DNA of 64,000 nucleotides from Arctopsyche grandis (taxonomy: Eukaryota; Arthropoda; Insecta; Trichoptera; Hydropsychidae). The stretch lies in the NCBI RefSeq assembly GCF_051622035.1, contig NC_135360.1, forward strand, positions 11,150,001 to 11,214,000. Reading direction: 5' to 3'. This document shows positions 1-18,798 of the stretch, one piece after another. Position 1 is the stretch's first letter. Each line of letters opens with the position of its first letter. The notes under the pieces are model-generated. The model saw nothing but the letters and a program-made list of their open reading frames with translations. It made no database searches and was not told the DNA's origin. The position numbers were made by a program, and so were the translations under genes.

Positions 1-118
1 AGTGATGCTTTTTCCTTATAATCAATCATACACTGTATAAGAAAATCGACTATAAAATATAAGTACATTCAGTATGAAATTATATACATAATTAATATAA
101 ATGCTAATTTTGTTTCAG

Positions 119-6462
<6,344 letters not shown>

Positions 6463-8104
6463 TATAATAATGGTTTTTCCTTTAAAGTCGAGTCAAAAAT
6501 TGTGCCAATATTTAATTGTAAATTTATTGATATCTTAACATTCCAATTATGAAATACACAACATATCTCATGGTATTTCGTAATTTGAAAATAGTCGACT
6601 GGTACATCTGTGAAGTTATTCTGAATTGTCTGTGGGTATTTATACATATATTTAATTGTGCCATTTTTATGTATGAATTCATATTGTGCCTTATAATAAA
6701 TTTAATTTTATATCGTATTAAAGTCGCAAAAAGAAAATATTGAAATTAAATTAAACAGGTGTATCAGTTTACTAATTTTACTTAAAAAAAATCTCATTAT
6801 TTTAAGATACACAGCATTTATAATTTTTTAACAATTTTTATTAATCACTAATTATTTGAAATTTACGTATATTGCACCCAATTGAGAAAATTGAAATCAT
6901 AAGAACTGTTGTTTCATGTTAAAAATCATCAATAATATATTTTACTCAAAGATCGAAGTCTGATTAAGTAAACAATAAGTTTTAGATATGTATAATTTTT
7001 AACAAACTTAAGTGTATTGTATAAATATTGTACATATTATTAGTCACTAAGAATAAATTAAAAGTGCTACATTAATGTGTATACAAAAGATGATCTCAAA
7101 ATGTATAGTACATCAAATATATACATATGTACGTACATTATATATGACGTAGTAACTTTACTGTGTTTCACTAAATCATTTTCATGACATTTTTTCTGAA
7201 AAATAATATTATTTTAATGACACGGCTTAGTTATTAAGGTTGCCATTGAGATTATTAGTTTATTATTGTTTTTTAATATTTCGTGTAAATATTATAGTTC
7301 ATATATATACATACAACAATTAATAAAAATTATGGAACAAATGTTTGTACACAGATATAACTTTTATTGACATTGTTCAAGTGATCATTGAATTTCAATT
7401 TCAAAATGGCAATATCTATTGGATAGTTAACTAATTTAATTATTTTTAACCGAATTTCAACTATCCATTAATTGAAAAAATATTTAAAAATCTGTGAACT
7501 GCAAAATTTAGATGTTCAAAATAAGAATGTTTTGTGCTATGAAATTCAATACAATGATGTATTTTTGAATTAGAATTATTTGAAAAAAATTGTTTTTATA
7601 TGGTTTTGTAATAATATTTGAATTTCATGTCTAATTTTGATATTTTTATGCTAAAAAATTATTTCAGTGTATTCATTACCTTGGATCTGATTATCATGTG
7701 ATGTAATCAATTAATGTTTTACAATATTTTTTAAAATAAGAAATACATACATTGGTACAAAATTTTTATTGTATGTAATACGTATTGTGTCTAAATTATA
7801 AATTTCAATTGAATGAATAATTGTTCCACTAATATTGATTTTGTACATATTTACTCTCGTTTTAAAAACACTGTGAACCTCATTTGAAATAATTCAGTTT
7901 TTTTTTTATTTTGGTTAAATTTTAAATAAGCAAACTGTTAAATGCTTATTTTTATTTATGTTACTTCAGTAAACGAGATTACTAGACGTTAAGATAAAAT
8001 GTTATATTAGATGTAATCTTTTACATTTGTAAAATATGAAGTGGTAGTATACATTTTTGTTATTTTATACATAATTAGTATAACAAAAAATTGATTTTAA
8101 TAAA
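6463..8104 (+). other. ci 3' UTR and AT-rich flank
   Basis: No coding sequence is supported. Several AATAAA-type signals occur; the one at 8099-8104 is the last before the first dispersed repeat and could end a long 3' UTR. Which signal is used cannot be told from sequence. Confidence 0.45.
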
Positions 8105-8224
8105 GAAATGCGAATTATAACAAACCTTTTTTTTATTTTAGAATATGGAATGAGGCAAATATTACATTTAATAGTTTTTATAGAACAAGGTGAACCCAGT
8201 GAAAAGCTCCCTGTTTTTAAAAGC

Positions 8225-8390
8225 ATTTATTTAAGTTTGACTTTGTTGTCGCACAGCCTTACTTAGGGGACTAGGTGACGTCATACAGAGTCCCCTTGTA
8301 TCCTGCTCGCACACACGCAAGTGAAGCTGTGCGACAAAAACAGCGAGATTTTCACGACACGCCATTGATAAATACATATATACAATATAA
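8225..8390 (+). repeat. Nested hairpin repeat (shared with 25.6-25.8 kb)
   Basis: Outer inverted arms tgttgtcgcacagc and gctgtgcgacaaaaac flank an inner pair ggggact / agtcccc. The 3' part (gtatcctgctcgc, aagtga, cgac, gagat, acgcca, tgata) recurs near 25709-25780, so this is a dispersed non-autonomous element of unknown class. Confidence 0.6.
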
Positions 8391-9590
8391 AATTTACAGT
8401 CAACTATTCTGCTAAATAGTTCTTGATAATAACTTCCATATATGTAAATGGAACTCATATATCAGATTAAACGGTCGCTATCGTTTCCCTTTTACAGCAA
8501 CCCCCCAAAACAATAAACAGTACTATATTGTTACAATAACAACACGAAAAATATTTTCCACGAGCTGCCATTGGTTTTCAATTTAAATAATAAATTTGTA
8601 CACGAATAGTAATTGGGGACAAAAAATTATATTCTTATTTACTAATAGGGAGCAGAAGAATCATTACGGACACAATATTTTTGATAATTTCGAAGGGTTT
8701 TTAATTACATGGTTTTTATTATTTTTGATTTCAAAATCAAAGTGGCCAACGACTGTACTGTTTATTTGTGCGATGTACGTTTCACGATACACTATTTTCA
8801 AACGAAGTGAAACTAATAAAAACTTTGTAAAAATCAATTATTAAGCTTCGCTACGGACATTCCCTTTCCCACTAGGTTTAACGCAATGTTTCAACGCGTT
8901 GTTAACAGATGGCGTAATAACATATAATTTTCAAATTGATTTTTATTTTATGGTGGAAATAAAAATGTGTCTTGGAGTATAGTCTCGAAGGGATTGCGTC
9001 CAATCAAATTTGTTCACCCGGTAAACTCGGCGAAATATGAATCCATAAGTTTCTGGTTCACGTTCGTTCCTCGTTTCCTCTTATTTCCCCAGAGAAATAT
9101 ATACAATGAAATGATATCGGTGGTTGACAGTTTCGTAAGTGAAACGATTCATCAAGATATTTCTATACGTTTGCAAAAAAATGAAGACCATTTTTAAATT
9201 AAAACTTATTCGCTTGTATCAGAGCCCCTGGTGTAATTCCGTTATTTTTACTAATTTTCATTACACAAACGTAAGAGAATTTTATTTATATTTTCAATTA
9301 ATACAATTTGTTTTTTTCCGGGCTTTAGAATTATTGTTTTTTTTTTTTAATTCTCGGATCCTTTTGGGAACCGAGATCTGGTTATTTGCGGGTCCCCCCC
9401 CCCTTAGTTAGGCTTGATTTGGTAATTGGATTATTAGTCACATCACGATCGCCAAAAGACAATTTTTGCCATGAAAATCGCAAATACGGAATATTTGGCA
9501 TTCGAGTTCTTGTTAGTGTTATAAGGGATGAACGAATGAGACGACTGGCATGTCGATGCACGTGCTTTTACATATTATTAAAGCCAGAGA

Positions 9591-9764
9591 CAGAGTGGCT
9601 ACGTCCACACTACCGATATCTACACCCGATATTTACGATTTTTTCCATAACCAGTTCCTAAATAGCAACCACAGGTTGCAATATAGGAATTGGATATGGA
9701 AAATTCGAAAATATCGGGTGTAGATATCGGTAGTGTGGACGTAGCCAGTGAGGTAGCCACTCTG
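9591..9764. mobile_element. Foldback MITE with near-perfect 80-bp arms
   Basis: The left arm starts CAGAGTGGCTACGTCCACAC and the right arm is its complement, ending GTAGCCACTCTG. Pairing continues almost to the centre with a 3-nt loop at 9671-9673. A short duplication of GTAGCC makes the right arm about 11 bp longer. No convincing target-site duplication was found and there is no coding content. Confidence 0.8.
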
Positions 9765-9971
9765 AACACAGCCGAGTTGGTCCCAACTCGCAGGAAGGTG
9801 ACTGAACTCGACCATGTCGTATAGCGAGCCGTCACAATGTGATAATTATCGTTAGTATGATGTACTTTTCGGCTGCCAGATGTTCCGTTATAGAGATTTT
9901 AGTGACTTTTGGGCGAGCGCTTTGTGACCAATAATTAATCATCGAACCGCTTAAAGGTCTCTTCATACTTA

Positions 9972-10018
9972 ACAGCACTGCACGGCTTCAGCACTGCACG
10001 GCTTCAGCACTGCACGAC
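9972..10018 (+). repeat. 16-bp minisatellite x3 inside the Harbinger terminus
   Basis: The unit cagcactgcacggctt is repeated three times directly inside the left inverted terminus, the last copy with a change (acgactc). Subterminal repeats of this kind are often transposase-binding sites; that role is inferred. Confidence 0.8.
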
Positions 10019-10248
10019 TCCGTTTCAAATATGTAATTTTATTACATTTCTATTCATATCTACCTACACGTCGCGGTCATGTCACGCTTACGGCACTTTG
10101 GCCGAGTGCAAGGCAAAATCGGCTTACTTATACATTACAGGCCATGACGATACGGCACAATATTGCTTACGTCGTATTGTCGAGTACTTACAATATGAAT
10201 GTATACACGTGCATTCGTAGCTACGCGTCAGAATACAAGTCAGCAAAA

Positions 10249-10500
10249 ATGTTTCGGCGTTTATCATACGAAAAATTACGTATAATCGCGTTTTTGTTGG
10301 AAGAAGAAGCTCAAGAAGGCAATAAAAAAGCACGGAGGCGTTTTGATGTGCATCCCATGTTAAAAAATAGAAAAACCGAAGGAAAGTTTTGGACACTGTA
10401 TAAGGAGCTTGTGGATGATGGACAAAAATTTTTTAAATATTTCCGTAAAAAATTTAAATTTTTTTTAAATATTTGCGCCAAAATCATGTCGAAAAATTGA
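10249..10500 (+). pseudogene. Harbinger transposase (HARBI1-like) N-terminal fragment
   Basis: From the Met at 10249 the frame reads a basic helix-rich start, then RRRFDVHPMLKNRKTEG, FWTLYKELVDDG and KFFKYFR. This pattern (W/F-V-H-P..RK..G.F..L..EL..D..KFF.YFR) is the N-terminal signature of insect HARBI1-like nucleases. After KFFKYFR the sequence turns into an A/T-rich stretch and stops at 10498-10500; the rest of the protein with the DDE triad is absent. An earlier in-frame ATG at 10144 is not needed. Non-functional as a nuclease. Confidence 0.7.
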
Positions 10501-11144
10501 ACAGCTGTCAACTGTCACTATCGATAATTGGTCCAAAACAGCAAAGTGGCAGACTCATGGCACGTAATTCGCGTGTATATTTCCACGATGTCCAAAAACA
10601 CGGATACGATCCGTTGACGGATGTTGCTGTAAGGTATGAACAGCAAATGTCGGGTACTGCTGTAAGCCTGCCGTGGCGTAAACGTGACGGTTGGTATGGA
10701 TATACCCATACAAAATGTACCAAAGAATACAAAGATACCTGCTGAAGTCGGTACGTGCTGACTAGGTATGAACAGACCTTGATTCATATTGAAACGTATT
10801 TGTGTATGTACATGAACGCAAATGAACGCGTGAATACATTTTAGCACTTGAGACATCTGTTGACATGGTGTCGAAACGTAATGTCGAAGTGTACGTCGCG
10901 CTACTAGACAAGTTCCGAAATATTTTTGAGATGCAATGATGAATGCGGCGAATTTGGCAAAGTTACAAAAAGTTTATAAAAATGGGTAGGTTGTCAGCAG
11001 GAATGGTGTGATGTACATATGCTGCAGTTGTCGGCCCTATCGGCGCCAATTAACGTCAGTTGGCCTGACGGCGCTGTCGTGCGCAGTCGTGTGTTGCGAG
11101 GTGCTCGGGCGAGCGCGAGAGCAGTTGCGGTGGCGCCGGCCGGC

Positions 11145-14100
11145 ATGCGGCGGCGAGGGCCTGCGGGGGGCGGCGGAAGCGCGGGGGGCGGCAGCGGCGG
11201 ACGACCTCACGCGGCCGAGGATGCCTTCAGCGCCATGAACGAGAGCCCCGTCGACGACATCTCCCTGGAGTTCTTCTACAAACCCCACACCATCTCTCTG
11301 ATGGCGGTCTCCATAGCTGCCGTCATCTACTCGGCCTTCGTCAGGTCTGCTCATTCCCCATTTCCCTTCCCCCTTCATTCGCTCGCACTTAACCTCAACC
11401 ACACACCACTGTTGCGTCATTTTTTATAGAGCTACCACTCGTCATGCTCACCACGAAAGTACACGTGCTCCATGCAATTCATACCTCATACTTTAATTTT
11501 TGGATCATTCTTTACCTGCTTTCTTTCAAATTAAATTATGATTTTTATACTAACTTTATTTTACTTACCTCTTATACAGTTCATTCTGATTTAAATTTAT
11601 TTATTGATAGTTCAGTGTCATTCATGGCTATTAAATTTTTATAAAAACAATTTTGAAAAAAATTTCCACACGTGATATTTATTTAACCAGTAGAATAGAC
11701 TAGTAGTTGGCATATAATGCTTTGAACAGAGTGGTCACGCGTTCAAATCCCACTGATTTCCGCTGGCCAGACTTTTGGCTCGATCTTTTCCTATCAGAGT
11801 TTACCAATTTATCTGATTTTCATCGAAACGGTTCCCACAAATTGGCAACCTTACCCATTTTCTCGCTTATCTCGAGTTTTTAGCAATCGCGAATTTCGCT
11901 GATTTGTATAAGATGCTGAAAATTTACAAATCTAACCATAGATGTCTCTTTGGGTGTTAATTGATATGTATTTACTTTGTATAATCAAGTATCATGTAGT
12001 CAAGAAGGCGCATTGGGGTTACCTGTTAGACCTTCCTGGTATATATTAAAAAAAAAAAACAAAAAAAATATAGATAATTTAACATTTTAAGTGGTTTGTG
12101 TGTTGAAAAAGCTCAGAAAATAAAAAATCTTTGCTATAATATGAAAGATATGGCAATCCTATTTTTGATCACATTTTTACATTCAAAGTCACATTGAAGT
12201 TGTTTAACACAATTTATAAATTCAAAAAAAATTACAAATTCACATTCATTGAATGTATTAAAAATAACAGTATGTTCATAATTACATATATGTTAATTTC
12301 AATTTTTTTTATCTATACTTTTGTAATAATATGTGTGTATATATTTGTCAATATAAACTATGTACCTATACATTCCACTACTAAATATTTACAACTCAAT
12401 ATTTACTACTTAATATTTACTACTCAATATTCATATATATTATATCTGCTCAACCGGGTGTCTTGTTAAATATGACCTGTTTAATGTAAGCCGCACTGAA
12501 CTGGTTGAGTGGTTGTGAAGCAACGCCCGTGGTTGATTTTATCAATTATAAATATAGTCGAGCACGGATGTTTTATATACCTTTATTTGTGTTATGATTG
12601 TGTGACTGGTCACAGTGACGCTTTAGAGTACTCTATAATGTCATTGTGGCTAGTATGTAATGTAAGAAAATTATAAAACTTTTTGTACCATATTTGAACC
12701 ATTGTTTATTATTTCAATTTCAGAAATCAAACGAATGTGCAAGACAACATCTGGTCGGGGATGTGCTGCGTAGTATTTTTCTTCCTCATCATATCAGTGT
12801 TGGCGTTTCCCAACGGTCCGTTCACTCGCCCTCATCCGGCGATTTGGAGGATCGTATTCGGACTATCAGTCCTGTATCTATTGTCGTTACTGTTCCTTTT
12901 ATTCCAAAGCTACTCGACCGTGAACTCAATACTCTATTGGATAGATCCGAGTCTAAAACACTTCCACATCGATATGGACCGAGTAAATTATTCAACCACA
13001 TAAATACATATGTAGATATTTGTTTCACACACATTTGATGGGTTTGTTTTATTATTATTTATTTCTAGGAATACGGTGTGAATTGCTCTGAAATATCCGT
13101 GTCTAAGTTATGGGCCCATATGGATATATTTGCCGTTGGTCATTTTCTGGGTTGGACGCTCAAAGCCATACTGGTCAGACACATGGGTCTGTTGTGGGCC
13201 ATATCGTGCATGTGGGAAATCACCGAGATTGCTTTCATCCATTTGCTTCCTAACTTTCTCGAATGCTGGTGGGATTCCATCATTCTCGACGTGCTGATAT
13301 GCAACGGCTTGGGAATATGGTGCGGGCTTGCCATCTGCAAGGCTCTCGAGATGCGAGAGTACAAATGGGTCAGCATAAGGTGAGTCTTGTGTTGTGTAGG
13401 GTGTGACGTTTTTTGAAGCTTGTTTGTTTACATTTGTGTTTTTTTTTAATGCAGGGATATATCGTCTACTTCCGGAAAGATTAAGCGAGCCATGCTGCAG
13501 TTTACACCGTTGAGTTGGGCACCGGTTCGTTGGCTCGATCCCACTTGTACCTATATGAGGTTTTTAGCGCTGTGTCAATTGGTGGTGTTTTGGCAGTTAT
13601 CGGAACTCAATACATTCTTCCTTAAACATATTTTTGAAATGCCTCCGTCACATCCTTTGGTAGTCGGGAGATTATGCCTCATAGGAGTCATCGTTGCACC
13701 TTCAGTTAGGTAGTATATTGATTGATTGTTTTCTAATGTACATTTGTGTCTAAGTGTGTTGATTCATTTGTGTTTTCAGGCAATATTATATATACGTGAC
13801 CGATCCTAGGTGCAAACGTGTCGGTACTCAGTGTTGGGTATACGGAGCGATTATGGTCACGGAAGCCATTTTATGCATTAAGAATGGAAAATCGCTTTTT
13901 AGTCAAACTCAAATAGTTAATATTGTAATATGGTTATTAGTACAATTTTTAGTATCGATTTTCTGCGTCTACGGATGTCTCTTATATCACAAATATGTAG
14001 AGGTGAGTTTGTTTATTTTGTTTACATTAATAATTTTTTTAGAATATATTTATGTAGCGACTTTCAAGTGAAGGCAAACTAATAAAAGGGGTAGTCTATA

Positions 14101-14714
14101 AAATATTATTGTTTATTGTTGGGTTATGGTGTTTGAATTTGATAGTCGCTATACATATATTTTTTTTAGAGTGTTTTTCATTGGATTAATTGAGTTGTTT
14201 CGTTTTTGTGAATTAAAACAGAATTGTTTCCATACTTTGAATATTTTCAGTGTGATTTAATTTTTTCTGTGTTTTTTTTTTGTTGTCCTCTATGAGTGGT
14301 GCCAAAATGCATTTATTATTAGACTCATTTTTTTGTTGTAAAATTTCATTTTTACGAACATTTAGATTGGGATTTTATTTGTTTTTTTTTTAATTGTGAT
14401 TGTTTATTTCACTAACAAAAATTCTAACTGCACGTTATTTCAGAAGACTTCTGCCGGTAAGAAGTTGTTAATAAATGACAGGAATTCCTTTTACTCTGAG
14501 GAATCGAACTCCGAAGATATTATAGAAAAATCGGATTGTGAGTTTTTTTTGTGGTTGTGTAGTTTGATCTAACACTTTTTTTATGTTGATGCTTATATGT
14601 GCATAATTTTACGTTGATTTTATACTGCTTTAATCATTTTTAGGTATGGATCAAGAGATTTTGCAAAGCAGTGGGACTGCAGTGAAAGACACTTCATCAG
14701 AATCTGAGAAATAA
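11145..14714 (+). CDS. Pss: Phosphatidylserine synthase (PSS1-type base-exchange enzyme)
   Basis: Multi-pass ER enzyme that exchanges the head group of phosphatidylcholine or phosphatidylethanolamine for L-serine. Exons: 11145-11344, 12724-12982, 13069-13379, 13455-13709, 13780-14002, 14444-14537, 14644-14714; they join in frame to 470 residues, close to the 473 of human PTDSS1. Conserved blocks in order: [91 protein letters not shown], and several hydrophobic spans. The start at 11145 is the first Met giving a PSS1-like length; Met at 11235, just before the conserved block, gives 440 residues and is the alternative. The first exon is GC-rich, unlike the rest. Intron 1 holds a SINE. The C-terminal tail is Ser/Glu-rich. 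Confidence 0.96.
11687..12059 (+). mobile_element. tRNA-derived SINE, full length, in Pss intron 1
   Basis: tRNA-like head with an A-box-like tagttggcatataatgc and a B-box-like gttcaaatccc. Body segments ttcctatcagagtttaccaa and gaaacggttccc recur in the other copies. The 3' stem-loop aaggcgcattgggg..cttcctgg is followed by an A-rich tail. Same orientation as the host gene. Confidence 0.8.
12606..12655 (+). repeat. LINE/SINE-type 3' stem-loop remnant in Pss intron 1
   Basis: CACAGTGAC and GTCATTGTG pair (one G.T) around the loop gctttagagtactctataat. The loop matches those at 24.15, 37.58, 45.99 and 54.09 kb and the SINE ends. No clear A-rich tail follows. Confidence 0.55.
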
Positions 14715-16690
14715 TTGCGAAAAATGTACAAAAGTTCTTCTCGAGAATGAATTTCTACATTAGTGATCTACTTTGACCTGCCATAAGACTATCTCTAATT
14801 TTCAAAATTAAAAGACATTAAATATAAGATATTTTCCTTAAAGAATTATTCATTTCAAGCTTATATTTATCTTGTTGATATTTTTAAAAATACTGTATTG
14901 TAGTAAGACTCATAATGTATCATCTTATATGAAACGCAATAAGGTTTTAATTGTGCATGCAATTAAAAATTAATCTTTGCTCATTCTTTTCTCTACTGTC
15001 GGTAGTTAGACAATATTATCATGCCTTACTCTTTTTTGGATGAAGTGGCTCTAAATAATGTCAATGAACTACAGTATTTTATATTTTTTACTTCTCTTGT
15101 GTTGTATATACTTAAGTCATGATGACTTTTCTACCTTTATTCATGCACTACTGTTTGTGTCTTCATTTTTTACTCATTCTATCAATGAAAATCTTTGCAT
15201 TCGGCAATGTAAGTTAACTTTTTGGTGATCACACTATCGAGGTCAAGTTTGTACACCATAAAAAGGACCAATAGCATATAACGCTGAATAATTTTTATTC
15301 TTAAATTTATTGACCGGTCTCTATTACAGAGTACTGTAGGTTGCATGTTCAATAATCAAGAATGAATTTGTATTTGGAGTTTCTTTTCACCACATTTATT
15401 ATCAACAGTTCCATAATGTGGACTTGTGATTGCCATTATCGTTATTGGCACTCCAAAGGTAGTATGTGATACATATGTTTATTGGAAATAAATACACAAG
15501 AACACGCGAATGTTGTAAGGCTTGTTGGTATATATTTGAAGTTGATATCTTATCATTTTAATAATTTTCCAGTTTCCTGGCTTTGAATAGCTTTTTTTTA
15601 TTATAAAAAATAAAGGAGGTAAATTTATAATCTCTCAATCATGATATCACAAACATACTATGCATATAGTTGGAATATGTATGTATATAAATCTTGCTGG
15701 ATATTCGTATATGTAATTGTAATTGATGAATATGAACGTTTCGTTCATTTAATTGTCTTTAAGCGTTGAAGATATTATATTGTAATATAATGCGTATGGA
15801 ATGCTTGATTATTGAAAAGTAATATCGCTCAATCCACTAAACGGTTAGTCAACAGCTTAAAATTGTCAGTATTGGCTAAATTTCATTAAGTGTTTGCGAA
15901 CAATTTGTATCTGGGATATGAGAGTACAAATATTGGATGTTAAACTGACCGTTTTGGAGTTCGTTTTCTCGTGGGCTAGAGATCAGTTTATAAATGTAAT
16001 TTTGGGAAGATCACACTTAAAAATAACTAAAATATTTTAATGCATGTCAATTTTTTTTGTTTGTTGGCTTTCCAGTCATGAACAAATAGAAGATGTTAAT
16101 GTTTAAGAATCATGACAAAAGACTGTTTTTGTTTTTAGTTTGTCTCCAAAAAACCGCAACTGAGCAAAAAAACTTTTTCTATCATTGTTTTTACCAAATT
16201 GATATATCTCAAGCTATTGCGATGTTGGATTATGTTTTTTTTTTTATCAACATTTGTTAATGTTGTAAAATTTAGTACTTTAAGGCATGTATTTTTTAGT
16301 ATTTCAAGACATGTATTTTTTTCCTGTATAGACATAATTAATATGTTATTTTTTGATTATCCTTTCGTGCTGACTTTGTTATAATGTATGTATTTTCAAC
16401 CTCAACTTCTCTGTTTCTGGTTTTAGTTACATTCTTGCAAATGTACATTTTTAATTAAAGATGTATTCTAGTCAGTTTCATAGTATTAAGTATTATTCTG
16501 TTGCCAATTGAAATTTGTTTGTAACATGTGAACAGGTGTTAACGTTCAGGCAATGTTAGAGAATACGCAGACAAACTTAAATATGTTTTATCGGCTGTAA
16601 TGTATGTGTATGCATTTTGTATGTACGATTAAATTAAGTCAAAAGTGTGTTCTAAATATTGAGGAAATAAATAAAATTCAATCGGTCTGT
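14715..16690 (+). other. Pss 3' UTR (inferred)
   Basis: No open coding sequence. Overlapping AATAAA signals at about 16665-16675 would give a 3' UTR of roughly 2 kb. Shorter alternatives are possible. Confidence 0.5.
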
Positions 16691-18756
16691 ATAAAATTAT
16701 TTATATTTTTGCTCAATTATCTCTTTTATTTGTTTATTTAAATGCTCTTGTACTGCGACATAAAATCAATATCACTTTTTCTGTTGATCTCTGTTACACG
16801 GTATATATATCTAGGGACATAGGATCTTAGATCCGTTTTATAAATTAAAGCACTTCTTTTTTTAAACATAAATAGCTATTAGCGAAAATTTTCATTGATC
16901 ACTTTATTCAAAATAGTACCACTAGTAAGGTGAAAATTTTTTTATAAAAAGGCAGCCTTATCTGAATTTATTGTTAGTTTGCAATTCTAAAGTTGACACA
17001 AATGTTTGTTTTTTCAATCTATTTACAATTACTGAATGCCTCTGCTGAATTTTCGCGTAAGCAATGACATACATATTTATGAAGCTCGCAGAAAGCTTCT
17101 CTTGAACAAAGCGACACATAACTTTTATCACAATTTTGTACTTCTTCAAAATTAAACTAAAAGAAACAAAAGTTTAACACGTATCTAAGCGAAGGAACAA
17201 TATTTTGAAATTGATTTTTTATACACATATTTTCACACAATAAATTTTTCACTTTACATAAGCAACATCAAATAGTAACAATTTCATAGAAAATCACATT
17301 TTCTTTATGTAGGACACAATTACAAAGTCGTACAATTAATATTTACGTTTATATATTATATATATGCAACCAAACTAAATTTGCCATAGCACTAGATTCG
17401 TTGTTTGATTTGTAAACTTTTGTTTGTAGCCGTTTTATGTTTATACATCGACAAAGCTATAATTTTGGGTATAAATATAATATCTTTAATATTTATTTAT
17501 TTAATATTTAATTAGAAAAATAAATAGTCATATATATATATATGTACTTTGCACCACGAATACTCAAGGGCTGCCTTACATTATTAATATATTTAAAAGA
17601 AATAGTTACGTGCCGCAAAGTCAAAGAAAGAAATATGCGTATGAAAAATCTACTATCTAAATTAAATTACTCGTTACTTTTTTGTCTGTTAGATAAAATA
17701 GTACAACCAGTCTGTCTTTGGCATTTTTTTTTGTATGATAGAGCTTCTAGCAATATGTTTCACATTTCAAAAACTCAATATGGTTACGTCTACTTATAAA
17801 AATATCAACGTAAATTAAACATTTTCAATATTAATTTCAACTTCAAACAAAACATCATTGGTTCATTATTCAAATAATAGCTTTTTTTTTTAAATATAAT
17901 AATATTGTATATAATCTACGTCAACAATCATCCGAGTGAATATAAATATAAGCACTTTAACTTTCACATACATTTAAGATTTAAGGCAGGTGCAAATTTG
18001 CGAGTGGATTCGGAAAGGTAAATTGCAAAAACGGCAACGGTCAATCTGCGTCAAGTTTCCCATGACATTTATGAATGATTTCGCAATGACGTATTGTATT
18101 TGGACTGAGGTCATCTTAATTTTGCGTTTACCCTATCATAAGACTGCTTCGAATCGATCACTAGAAAAATCCAATGTTAGGAAATCTGTTACAGTTCCGA
18201 CTGTATTTTGATACAAAACAAATTTAGGTTGGTAGAATATGCTCAAAGATTTATTTATGTATTTTAAATATTCCGAGAGTCGTCAGAATGGTCCGTTTCC
18301 TTTAAAATTCTCTTTGTTGTGGATTTTTCTAATGACGGATTTGCTTAAGTTATACACATTACAGATTCCAATAATGAATATACGGCCGTCGGTGAGTACA
18401 GAGAGTTGCCACTATAGCTGCATTATCACACTGTAAATTTAAACATTACTATTACTAGTGCATCATTGTATATTATAATAGTAGTATACATTTAAAAATG
18501 TTAACTGTTCAAATTGTTCAAAAAAATATGCTATAATGTAAATCGACTTCGATAAAAAAAACTATATATATATATATTTATCCATAAATTCGTACGAAAT
18601 ATATGTATGTAAATATTAAATAGACAGCGAATTCTTTAAATTTAATTTAATTAAGCTGTTGCGCATGAAAAGTATGTGTGGGTACGTGTGGGAAAATCTT
18701 CACAAGCAAAATGAGGTAATAAGTGCTCGTTTAAAATTACAATCGCAAAATCAGCG

Positions 18757-18798
<42 letters not shown>

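Larger units (their letters stand above)
9955..10779 (+). mobile_element. Internally deleted PIF/Harbinger DNA transposon
   Basis: Inverted termini AGGTCTcTTCATAC..AACAGCAC (9955-9978) and, on the other strand, AGGTCTgTTCATAC..GTCAGCAC (10779-10755) enclose 825 bp. Between them lies a HARBI1-like transposase N-terminus and no DDE catalytic region. Flanking trinucleotides are TTA on the left and TGA on the right; Harbinger normally duplicates TWA, so the duplication is imperfect. Likely a non-autonomous derivative caught between full element and MITE. Confidence 0.7.

Noticed and set aside
9774..9790. Small palindrome agttgg-tcc-caactc
   Set aside because: Seven-base arms of this kind are expected by chance in this much sequence.
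18368..18437. Minus-strand terminal exon candidate (acceptor tttaaatttacag, then a 23-codon frame ending YWNL)
   Set aside because: Too short to support, no upstream partner, and a plus-strand donor-like gtgagt in the same place is equally plausible.
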